Of a DNA stretch of 64,000 nt, positions 43,801-54,700 are shown one piece after another. Position numbers and translations under genes: made by a program. Within the stretch, counting starts at the first letter, position 1. The number at the start of each line of letters is the position of its first letter. The notes below the pieces were generated by a model, which saw nothing but the letters and a program-made list of their open reading frames with translations, had not been told where the DNA came from and made no database searches. The stretch comes from Apoderus coryli (Eukaryota > Arthropoda > Insecta > Coleoptera > Attelabidae): NCBI GenBank assembly GCA_911728435.2, contig OU452216.1, positions 5,716,342 through 5,780,341 on the forward strand. The letters are read 5' to 3'.

Positions 43801-46800
43801 TTAATAACATAATATATTATAATATCTCATACTTTAATATGGAAGAAGCAAGTGAAAGTAGTACACATCAGCAGCGTAAATTATATTTACGCTGACATCA
43901 GGTAAGCGCAGTTATGAAAAATGATAGTTTATTTTTTCATTTTAACTACTTTATTTTATGTTATGCTTCACCACATTAAACTGGCACAAGCCGCCACAAG
44001 TGATTCTATCTAAATGGGAATTTAAGGGCGGATGATAACTATCAGGATGAATCATAATGTCCCTACTAACATTTACGTTGACATAATTTTACCTATAAAG
44101 CCACTGACGACAGAATTATAAGATTCCGAAACATGTCTGGCAACATATCCCCCACCTGAGAGATTAAACATGTAATTTCGAACTCGTTGAATGCTTGCAG
44201 CCGCAGTCGGCAAGGCTTTGATCGAACGGAAATAAAGGACGATTAATATGATTTTATTATTCCAAGGTGTCAAATATGGAATATCTACATTGCAACAGTG
44301 ATCTAAGAAAGATAATACCGCAATGTAGAGCGCTGCAGGGAATCTGGATTGAAGATAGTTCAAATGTAAATTTCAAAAATATTTGTGACTCATTATATGA
44401 CGATTTTGTGGCTCAAAATGGGAAAACAAAGTGCAATTTCGAGGTTAACAGTCCTTTGTTATTATAATGAAGTTATTGTAACCGACATAGTTTGTAGGTG
44501 GAAAAAATTATTAAGTCTAAGGATCCTTGTTATCCACTAGCTGTATCATCTAAGGAATGCGAATGTATTTTAAGTAAAATTGTCATTCTATGTTGTGGGC
44601 TACAATCTGAAAAATTAACAAACATGGTAGCAAATGAATGTCCCAAAGAAAAGTGTATGTCTTTAAAAGTTGATTATAAGTTATTAAGACATAAAACTGA
44701 TGGAATTAATTGCAATATTTACGCTGTACCGGATCTCAATGTGCCATTTCTCGGGCCACATATAAGCCCGACTGTGGAGGGAGATATTTTGCTAGGACCA
44801 TGGACATTTCCAGCCTTGAAAATTGAAGGATACTGGTAAGTATTTCCAACTAACAATGTTAACGCGCAATCGCACACGAAGTGAGTACTTTGCGGTCTCA
44901 CCACGTAGCAACGGCCGTCAAACCAACCGCCATTTTGTTTCTAATTTGACATTTTTAGAATATGACATGATAACAAACATTAAAGACTGATAGATTGGAT
45001 TGGCTTACTTTGCCCAAAAGTTCTAATTGACTTAATTATCGAGTGTGACATCATATAAAATTTTTAGGAACGATGAACTAAATTTCAGCTACCTTAAAGA
45101 TCTCCTTACGTCATGTGCATTCAGAAATATGGTTATTAAGAATTTTTCAAAATGTCTAAACCAAGTTTCACGAAGCATATTGGATGACTTTCAAGTAAGT
45201 GCCTATTTAAATTTAAAATAAATAATATATAATTAGTGCCAATTTTTGATAAGTAATTAATTACTTTTAGCGTCAAAGTAATTTGTAATTAATTCTATTT
45301 TGGATCAAAGTAATTTCTAATTGTAATTAATTACATTTGGGGTCAAAGTAATTTGTAATTGTAATTAATTACATTTCGGGTCAAAGTAATTTGTAATAAT
45401 TGTAACTAATTACATTTTGAGTCAAAATAATTTGTAATTGTAATTAATTACATTTTGCGTCAAACTAATTTGTCACTGTGATTATTTACTTTTGGGGTCA
45501 AAGTAATTTGTAATTGTAATTAATTACAGTTTGACTCAAAATAATTTCTAATTGTAATTAATTACATTTTGAGTCAAAGTAATTTGTAATTGTAATTAAT
45601 TAAATTTTGGGTCAAAGTAGTTTGTAATTGTAATTATTTATATTGTGGGTCAAAGTAATTTGTAATTGTTCCATGTTCATCAATCCAGCTGGGTAAGTTA
45701 TTGGTGGAAAAGTAATTGATTACAGTAATTATAATTCGATGTAATTTATAATTAGTGGCAATTTTTGATAAAGTAATTTGTAATTAATTACTTTTTGCGT
45801 CAAAGTAATTTGTAATTTTAATTAGTTACATTTTAGGTCATAGTCATTTGTAATTAATTCTATTTTAGATCAAAGTAATTTCTAATTGTAATTAATTACA
45901 TTTTGGGTCAAAGTAATTTGTCATTGTAATTAATTACATTTTGGGTCAAAGTAATTTGTAATAATTGTAATTAATTACATTTTGAGTCAAAATAATTTGT
46001 AATTGTAATTAATTACATTTTGCCTCAAACTAATTTGTCACTGTGATTAATTACGTTTTGGGTCAAAGTAATTTGTAATTCTAATTAATTACATTTTTGG
46101 TCAAAGTAATTTGTAATTGTAATTAATTACATTTCGGGTCAAAATAATTTGTAATTGTAATTAATTACATTTTGCCTCAAACTAATTTGTCACTGTGATT
46201 AATTACATTTTGGGGCAAAGTAATTTGTAATTGTAATAAATTACATTTTGGGTCAAAGTAATTTGTAATTGTAATAAATTACATTTGGGTCAATGTAATT
46301 TGCAATTGTAATTAATTACAGTTTGACTCAAAATAATTTCTAGTTGTAATTAATTACATTTCGAGTCAAAGTAGTTTGTAATTGTAATTATTTATATTGT
46401 GGGTCAAAGTAATTTGTAATTGTTCCATGTTCATCATTCCAGCTGGGTAAGTTATTGGTGGAAAAGTAATTGATTACACTAATTATAATTCGATGTAGTT
46501 TATAATTAGTAGCAATTTTTGATAAAGTAATTTGTAATTAATTATTTTTTGCGTCAAAGTAATTTGTAATTTTAATTAGTTACATTTTAGGTCATAGTCA
46601 TTTGTAATTAATTTCATTTTTGATCAAAGTAATTTCTAATTGTAATTAATTACAATTTGGGTCAAAGTAATTTGTAATTGTAATTAATTACATTATGGGT
46701 GAAAGTAATTTGTATTTGTAATTAATTACATGTTGCGTCAAACTAATTTGTAATTGTAATTAATTACATTTTGGACCAAAGTAATTTGTAATTAATTACA

Positions 46801-48698
46801 TTTTGCGTCAACCTAATTTGTCACTGTGATTAATTTCATTTGGAGCCAAAGTAATTTGTAATTGGAATAAATTACATTTTAGGTCAAAGTAATTTCTGAT
46901 TGAAATAAATTACAGTTTGGGTCAAAGTAATTTGTAATTAATTACATTTTGGGCCATAGTAATTTGTAATTAATTCCATTTTGGGTCAAAGTAATTTCTA
47001 ATTGTAATTAATTACATTTTTGGTGAAAGTAATTTGTGTTTGTAATTAATTACATGGTGGGTCAAACTAATTTGTGATTGTAATTAATTACATTTCGGGT
47101 CAAAGTAATTTGTAATAATTGTAATTAATTACATTTTGGGTCAAAATAATTTGTAATTGTAATTAATTATCTTTTGCGTCAAACTAATTTGTCACTGTGA
47201 TTAATTACATTTTGGGGCAAAGTATAATTTGTAATTGTAATTAATTACATTTTGGGTCAAAGTTGATTGTAATTCTAATGAATTATATTGTGAGTCAAAG
47301 TAATTTGTAATTGTAATTAACTACATTATGGCTGAAAGTAATTTGTAATTGTAATTCATTACATTATGGCTGAAAGTAATTTGGAATTGTAATTAATTAC
47401 ATTTCGGGTCAAAGTAATTTGTAATAATTGTAACTAATTACATTTTGGGTCAAAATAATTTGTAATTGTAATTAATTACATTTTGCGTCACACAATAATT
47501 TCTTATTGTAATTAATTACATTTTGGGTCAAAGTAATTTGTAATTGTAATTAATTACATTATAGCTGAAAGTAATTTGTAATTTTAATTCATTACATTAT
47601 GGCTAAAAGTAATTTGTAATTGTAATTAATTACATTTTGGGTCAAACTAATTTGTAATTGAAATTAATTACAATTTGACTGAAAGTAATTTATAATTGTA
47701 ATTAATTACATTTTGGGTCAAAATAATTTCTAATTGTAATGAATTACATTTTGGGTCAAAGTAATTTATAATTGTAATTAATTACAATTTGGCTGAAAGT
47801 AATTTATAATTGTAATTAATTACATTTTTGCGTCAAACTAATTTGTCACTGTAATTAATTATATTTTGGGTGAAAGTAATTTCTAATTGCATAAAATAGA
47901 GGTGATGGGGTAATAATTTTTATTTAATCGAGATACTAAAAGATCGAAAATACTCTGCTTTATAAACGAAAAGTCGATCCAAAAACCAATGAGATAGACA
48001 GATATTTGACAATTCTTTTTGTTTGTTGTCATAAAAGCAGCCATTTTAGAAAATTGTCATTTGTTAGGGTGTTTCTGAGAAAAAGTGCCTACTGTTATAT
48101 ATTTTTGAAAAGGTTAAAAAAAAACAAATTTTATAATCTATAAATATACAGGGTGTTCCATAAAAAAAAATCGATAAGTAATCTGATAGTTGAAATACGA
48201 GGGGTGCATGAGCATGGAACATTTTTTCAATTCAGCCCTGTATCTTAACAACAAAAAGGGCTATGAAAATTTTGTTAACGACATCTTTAGGTTTACAAAA
48301 AATTAGCCACTTTCTACCTGTAAAAATAACGGACATACCTCGCAAAAGTACCCAAAATTGGACACCCGGTACATTGCGGAACCTTTAGGACACAGTGTGT
48401 GTATATGTTGAATTCGATTCTATTTTTTTTTCAGATTAAAGATCTTCAAAGGTTAGTTCCTGAAATTCCGTACAATGCTATCGCAGATGGTCCCACGGCT
48501 GTGCAATCACAGATGTTTTATGAAAATGGCACATTTGTCAACGATTTCCTATTCGATATATTTATTGATCGCAATGAAATCAGTCGCTACATTATAAATT
48601 GTAAACACATTCCAAGTCCTGGTGCGACCAGTTGCTTAGCTATAGCTGATTATGTTACGGATAAATTATCAACAAAATTCGACAGACAAATAAATTAA
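40821..48698 (+). CDS. Divergent L-2-hydroxyglutarate dehydrogenase-like protein (six exons)
   Basis: Exons 40821-40873, 40936-41287, 44267-44443, 44498-44835, 45068-45194 and 48435-48698 join in frame to 436 aa (human L2HGDH 463). Family role: mitochondrial FAD enzyme oxidising L-2-hydroxyglutarate to 2-oxoglutarate. The short basic N-terminus could be a mitochondrial targeting peptide. FAD motif GGGIIG is at 30-35, followed by HNSGVLHSGIYY, YAVPDLNVPFLGPH and IPSPGATSCLAIAD. Odd: the usual CPHTGIVD block reads IEDSSNVNF, CAGL is [12 protein letters not shown] is GPTAVQSQ, and TPRMDG is SPTVEG. The fold seems kept but activity is doubtful. No stop or frameshift, so it is an expressed-looking paralog, not an obvious pseudogene. 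Its 3' end is 13 bp from the SPH stop. Confidence 0.88.
41369..41794. repeat. Foldback MITE-like element in intron 2 of the L2HGDH-like gene
   Basis: 426 bp with long near-identical inverted arms (about 41369-41525 and 41670-41794). Arms begin GAAAATAATTTCGTGGC and include AGTCTAATTCAATAGAACCA and GGCATGGGTCGACAGATACT. The left arm has a ~29-bp extra piece. The centre holds CTACATGTAG. No ORF. Confidence 0.85.
42092..42133 (-). ncRNA. Hammerhead-ribozyme-like motif (candidate)
   Basis: On the minus strand: GCTA, CTGAAGA, a 16-nt spacer, CGAAAC, ATGTC, TGGC. GCTA can pair with TGGC (one G-U) as stem I. CUGANGA and GAAA match the conserved core, AC-AU-GU can be a two-base-pair stem III, and GUC is the usual cleavage triplet. 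Stem II is weak. Not verified by folding. Confidence 0.4.
42660..43650 (-). pseudogene. Jockey/CR1-like RT fragments
   Basis: 43148-42942 reads VVPDYWKPSVVTSRFKKGDN and IPKLFENLI (N-terminal RT block). At about 42860-42660 the complement reads DTVRDLGVLMDSFLSF and NKSFRMLGFLR (post-palm block), preceded by SKCFVIN. The catalytic middle is missing between them. Antisense within intron 2 of the L2HGDH-like gene. Confidence 0.75.
44100..44141 (+). ncRNA. Hammerhead-ribozyme-like motif (candidate)
   Basis: Plus strand: GCCA, CTGACGA, CAGAATTATAAGATTC, CGAAAC, ATGTC, TGGC. Stem I GCCA/TGGC is perfect. Core CUGANGA and GAAA are intact, stem III would be AC-AU-GU, and the cleavage site is after GUC. 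GAAT/ATTC could form part of stem II. The motif has the same 42-nt length as that at 42092-42133 in the opposite orientation. Confidence 0.45.
45221..47890 (+). repeat. 38-bp intronic satellite with higher-order repeat
   Basis: About 2.7 kb of degenerate ~38-bp units with consensus ATTAATTACATTTTGGGTCA then AAGTAATTTGTAATTGTA. A distinct interruption (GTTCCATGTTCATCA, CCAGCTGGGTAAGTTATTGG, AATTTTTGATAAAGTAATTT) occurs at about 45668-45785 and 46425-46540, giving a higher-order period near 757 bp. Every unit contains TAATTA/TTAATT cores. It occupies nearly all of intron 5 of the L2HGDH-like gene. Confidence 0.92.
48149..48369. mobile_element. Small TA-flanked MITE candidate
   Basis: Short inverted ends CAGGGTGTTCC and CCGGGTGTCCA (read inward) with TA on both sides (48147-48148, 48370-48371). 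221 bp, no ORF, 65 bp upstream of the acceptor of exon 6 of the L2HGDH-like gene. Confidence 0.45.
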
Positions 48699-48700
48699 AC

Positions 48701-48716
48701 TTTGTTTATTATTAAA
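48701..48716. promoter_or_regulatory. Back-to-back polyadenylation signals of convergent genes
   Basis: TTTATT at 48705-48710 is AATAAA on the minus strand for the SPH gene; if used, transcription would already be past its stop at 48712. ATTAAA at 48711-48716 is a plus-strand signal 13 bp past the L2HGDH-like stop, inside the SPH stop region. The two transcripts must overlap or end within a few bases. Confidence 0.45.
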
Positions 48717-51700
48717 TTGATAATTGACGTGTGTTTAATTCTTTTTGGATCCAGTCATTAAAATATGATACTTTTGTGTACACTCCTGGTACATTTTTTC
48801 TTCCACAGCCAATGCCCCATGAAACGATTCCTGCTTGAAAATATCGACCAGTGTCACGTAGGGGACACATGAGTGGGCTCCCTCCATCTCCTACAACGAA
48901 AAACACTCTAATTACTACAGGGTAAGTCGGGAGGAATGCGTCAAACTGTAATCTAAACGTCAAAAATACAATAAGAAAAAACTCAAAATAAATTGATTTA
49001 GCTGCTTCGTTTTTCAAGCAAAAACCTTTGTCAAGGATCATTTTTTCCGTATACTGCAAAATAGGGTAGGTTTACTCGTATCAAAAATAGCATTTTTGTA
49101 TTTTTGACCAACTCTAGGTGTCTCACAGAAATCTACCTGCTTTATTGCCTACCATTAGGCGTTATGAACGCGTTAAGAACATTTTCAAAAGAATGCAATA
49201 TAAAAATGTAAATGGGAAACCCGAAAAGGCAAAGATCTCAATAAATGCATACATAACAGTCCGGTAAAAAATGTACCAGGGATGGACCGAGGGTTAATTA
49301 TGAGGGACCGAGCAGAAAATTTCATAAATACGCAAAAGTTGCATTGAGAAATAATTTGAATGACAACTATTAACTACAAATTACAAACATGATGTCGAGA
49401 AAACTAATAATCTGAAATGTGTGCACCGTTGCATCGTCCAGGGACGGACCGAGGGTTAATTATTAGGGAGAGGGGGGTGTGGCAGGACATTAATAATGAA
49501 ATTTATTTGCAGCAGTATCGACAAATTTATTGAAATGTCATGTGAATTAGATTTAGTGCATCAAAACGAAAAATAAAGGTAGTTTGCTCATAATAATATT
49601 TCATTTTTTCTTGTTTTCCGATCCCCCTGTATAATATTTTCAAATTTAAAGTATGACAATATCGTTTAAAAAAAAAACAAGCTGAACATTTTATGAAGAG
49701 TGGCTTTTTGTTGAAAAATAAAACGTTTAGTCCATTATTTGCCCTCTTAGGATCTCTATCCGAGGACATACTGTATAACATAGAGATGGAAGGCAGCAAC
49801 TCACACTATTGCGAGACCCTCCTCCCAGGTCCGTCCCTGCTACGTACCGGGTATTCCATTAAGGGTGGACAGGGACAGGCATATCTCAGGTAGTATTGTT
49901 TTTCTAGCTTATATTGCTAAATTTTCAATAAAAATGCATTCTTCGCATTACTGTATCAATTACTCCCCCTAGCGGTATAGTTAGGAACTAAAAAACTATT
50001 TCCAGCGATGGTCCCTTTCCCCAAAAAGATTTTTTTTCCCATTGTCCTACGACTATTATTTCCTGAGATATGCTACCTGTCCTCCCTTAATGGAATACCC
50101 GGTATATTTAAACTAAGTTTTACCTTTGCAAGCATCTCGGCCTTCTTCACCTCCAGCACAAATAAACGTCTCATCAAGTTCAAAGTCGAGTCCAAGTCGT
50201 GTTCTTCTTAAGAGATCTTGACAAGTCACGTCAGAAACCATTGGTAGCTCCACTTTTTTCATAACTCTCTTCCCTAAAATAGAAATAAGAAAAAATTGGA
50301 AGGCAACAGTTTATTATATCTTACCATCATCATTAGGTGTTTTCCCCCATCCAGCCACTAAGCATCGCAAATCGTCAATCTTTTCATTTTTCGCTGTTAA
50401 ACATATGGTGTTGATATGGAACTCATTTTTTCCAGTTTCAAAGGGTTCTTTTAATATCAACAGTGCAATGTCATTGTACAGAGTTCCAGAATTAAACTCT
50501 GGATGTTTAATGATCTCAATGACTTGTCGTCTGGCTTTCTCCTTCGTATCCGATAAACTCTTAAGTTCAATTTCACCATTTACTGTAACTTCCAAACTAG
50601 ATGGCATATATCTGTAACAAAAATAAATCCAATTTAAAAGTATGCAGGGGTCTACACCTACAGCTCTTGAAAGGTAGCCACTTGGCATTGGGTTCTTCAA
50701 AATTATTCACATTCCAGCTCCAGCGTCACGTTCGAAGGGATCGGCTAATTATTTCCACCTTCGACTTTTTGCCATTTTTAGTATATCAGATTCCAAGACT
50801 TCAAACTAATCTAGACAAAAAAGGTACGTAGGACAATGTGAAAAATCTATTTCGAATGTTTATGATTTTAAAACTGTCATTGTTCAGAGCTAAAATTGGC
50901 CAAATACAATTGCAAATACGTTTAAAGAAATGTAATTAGCATTCATTACAATTCTTTTGAGATTTTCAAATGTACTTGAATTACAATTACACTCGAATCT
51001 CTCTCTATATAATGAAAGACCAAAATGTCGACCGAAATTGCACTATAGAGTTTTTCACTATATAAAGAAAAAATCAACAAGCAACAAAAAAAAACGCTAA
51101 ATTGAATTATAAAAGATTTATTAAACATTTGAAAATTTAAATACATAACATGTACATAATCTACGTACACATTACATGATCGTCTATATTTTTTATATCG
51201 TCAATTATGTCTTGATCAGTTGGGAGATCTGTCGTGCCAACATCATTGTCGATTTTACCATAATTTGAATTGATTTAGAGGGCCGGATTTAAAAATCTGG
51301 CATATCTGGTTCATCCCAATAGTTGACCCTGTATGTAACTTTTTCCACTTGTAATAGAGAGAAAACAGATAAAAAATGTTTGTAATAACCTAGTTTTCTT
51401 ATTTGTTTGAGGAAAACGCATGGGTCTAATTATATTAATCGGAATGAAATGAACAAGCCAAGGAAATGTTTATGCATAAAATAAATAACAACAACTGAAC
51501 AATAAAACAGTTTTAACAATGTGGAACAATATGGAACAAAGTAAAAAACAATTTAATTAACATTTCGATTATAAAAGATGTCAAAATTAAATCCATCTGC
51601 TTCAATACACTTTTCTTGATTTTCTGATTGTCAGTGGGTCATTTGTGATAATATTGCAACAGTGAATAATTCTGTTAATGAGCAGTTGCCGCGTATGTTT

Positions 51701-54700
51701 ATTAAATTGTTTTTTATTTTGTTCCACCTTGTTAAAACTGTTTTATTGTTTGGTTATTGTTTTTTATTTTATTTCTTAATTTATTAATAAACATTTCCCT
51801 GGCTTGATATCATTTCATTCCGATTAAAATAATTAGACACATGAGTTTTCCTCAAACAAATAAGAAAACTAGGTTATTACAAACATTTTTTATCTGTTTT
51901 CTTTCTATTACGGATGGAAAAAGTTACATACAGGGTGAATTATTGGGATGAACCAGATATACCAGATTTTTAAATCTGGCCCTGTAAATCGATTCAAATT
52001 ATGGTATTTACCATATTGGAGCACAGTGTGTGTCGTTTCTGTTTATTTCGAAGATTTGTTTTTAATAACTAAACGTTATTATACAGTAAGATATTTCATT
52101 ATTGCCAATTTTCAATTTGACTCTAAATTTTAATCTTTAATTGGAAATGTGAGGTGAGTGTATCAAAAAATTCAAATACCCGGGTCTAACTGTCTATTTA
52201 TGCCCTCTGAAAAAATTATATCAGATTTTTGAAAAATCATATACAGGGTGAAGTGTTGCATATGAAGCAGTCCCACTAATTTTCTCGAAGACGGACCTGG
52301 ATTTTTTCAATTCTGAATATGTCAATCAGTTGCCAGACACCAATATACACTTTTATAGAAAAATGAGATAAATCGACTTAATCATTGAAAAGATATGACG
52401 AAACATTGTTTTGGGGTAGATCCATAATCCCCTAACGTGCCTCTACTTATGGTAGAAGTATGTACAGTTCCTCGTGACTCACCCTGTATAGAGTGTTACT
52501 CATTTTAAAGTAATTGTTATTGTATGTATATTTTAATTATATTTTATTTCATTTTAATTAGTAGCAGAAATATAAAAACACAACAGCTTAACAGCAAAGC
52601 ATCTACAAATATAATTCCTCAAATAAACGGTTAAGTGAAAAGAAAAAATGAAGTAAAAATCTTTTAAAATATAAAAAAAAAACAACATACTTAATAATTA
52701 TTCTTATAATCCTAGAACCTATCATATAAAAACAGAACACAGTAGCTTCACAGCTCAGTTTCTATAAAAAATTTAAATAATAAATCATTCATATTTTAAA
52801 AAATAAACAAAATCATTCTTCAAGAGTTATTATATTGATCGCAGTTAAAAAATTATATGTAATTGCTATTTTAAAAAAAGAAATTGCAATTTCTAGAAGT
52901 AATTAGTTTTAAAGTACAAGTACAATTACTTTTAAAAAAGTACTTAAATTACGATTATTACTATATCTATTTGAAAGGGAATTTCAACCAAATACAATCA
53001 CATGAAAAATAGTTATACTTGACGTTCAATTAGGTACCCCAAAAACTATGCCCAACTTGTTTAAAATTTTTATTGATATTTTTTGCTCTATATCACAGCA
53101 ATCATGTTTTATATTTATTTGTTTCTTAGATGTTTTTTTGTCGTTAATTTAATAAAGATATTTATAGGTATAGAAAATGTATTTTTTTAAGGCCAGGGAG
53201 TTTGAAAAACTGGCAATCCTAACTGTACAGAATCACTTAAACCAACAATTTCCTGCGCGATGGATCGGAAAAGAAGGATCCCAGAGGAGTTTTTCTTATG
53301 GAGTTACGTGAAGTCGTTGGTAATAGTTATTTTTACATTGAAGGTACCAACAACTTTTTAACCAAAAATGACTGTTATTTTAGACTAGGCGTCTCTACAG
53401 AAAGTTGTTTATCAATGGTATGTAACGCCTTTGAATAATGAAGTAGAATTAAGAAGCTCATTTTCCCCTTAGCAGTAGCCGCATAATTATATCATCGACG
53501 ACACTGGTCAGCATCGTAGTGACGCTATACCCGTCCCTGTATCCCGACAGATTGCCTAATATAATTTTCAAAGTAAAGATATTATAATAATAGGTATGTT
53601 TTGTATTATTTGGTATTCATGAGAATGTAGTTTATTATAATTATTACATAGAAATTATTAAATTGACCGCAGTTCTCAATGATTAATTCATAACAAAATG
53701 CGATAATTACCTACCTTTTTACACAATGACTAGCAGTTAAAACCACCTTAGCATGTATCAATGACCCACTGCAATGAAACTCATACTGACCATCGACGTT
53801 TCTAAATATGGCGGCAATCCAAGGAAATTCACCATTCATAGGTATAATCTCATCTTCGCCAGCGAAAATTCTGACGTTAATAGTAGGTAATTGGGTGCCA
53901 CAAGATGTTTTTTTCTTTGTTTTGGGTATCACAGTAGTAGTTTCTAAAATAAGTAAATCATCATCAGTTTTTAAAACTTATTTTTACTGACTTTGCACTA
54001 CTTGATAGTTATACCGGCACATAGTATTTGCTTATTTTAATTAGAACTTTCTATATTTCACTGATTATTTGGAATATTTCTATAATACTGTGCCAGGTTT
54101 GTTAGAGGAATTGCCATTACAACTCTGGCAGGACATGTGGTTTATGCATGACGGTGCTCCACCAAATTTTACTTTAAATGTTCGAAATTATTTACATGAA
54201 CAGTATCCAAACAGATTGATTGGTAGAGGCAATGGCGCTCCTTTCAACTGGCCGCCAGGCTCACCGGATATGACTCCGTTGAATTATTTTTTATGGGGAT
54301 CTTTAAAAACGATGGTATACTCTGGTTCTTAATACCTGATAATAAAAAAATGATACAAGAAGTAAAATGTAAATTTTTTTAACTGTTTGACAAAAAAAAT
54401 ATGCTGCACAGGTCCAGCGATTAGTCCCACAACGAAGACCGTACGTTAGCGGGAATAAAAATAATAAAATAAAAACCGAAATATCTCGAAAGTTTTGGGG
54501 CGACACAACCGTTTTTTTTATTTACCTTCCTTTTCGGTAGGTTCATCCTTAACAACACTTTCAGTACCTGTAGGTTCCTTCAATGACTTTGTTCGAACTT
54601 TACAACATACTTTTTGGCCAGGAAAATCTCCGACTTCACAAACGATTCTTTCAGTGTTTTCACCAAATCTGAAATCAGCTAGAAAGTTTAAGTTGAAACG

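Larger units (their letters stand above)
42064..44172. mobile_element. Inverted-repeat-flanked element with RT debris and ribozyme-like ends
   Basis: Imperfect ~70-bp inverted arms at 42064-42134 and 44100-44172 share AATCTCAGGTGGGGGA-type sequence and TTGCCAGACATGTTTCGGA. Between them lie minus-strand RT fragments. The ACATGTTTCGG / TCTTCAG pair is discussed as hammerhead-like. It could be a Penelope-like terminal repeat pair, but no Penelope RT is visible. Confidence 0.5.

Noticed and set aside
45221..47890. CRISPR-like regular repeats
   Set aside because: Units are contiguous and diverged without unique spacers, in a eukaryotic intron; it is a satellite.
49290..49480. Repeated GGACCGAGGGTTAATTA phrase as an element boundary
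   Set aside because: Only two close copies and no inverted ends or target duplication; too little to call.
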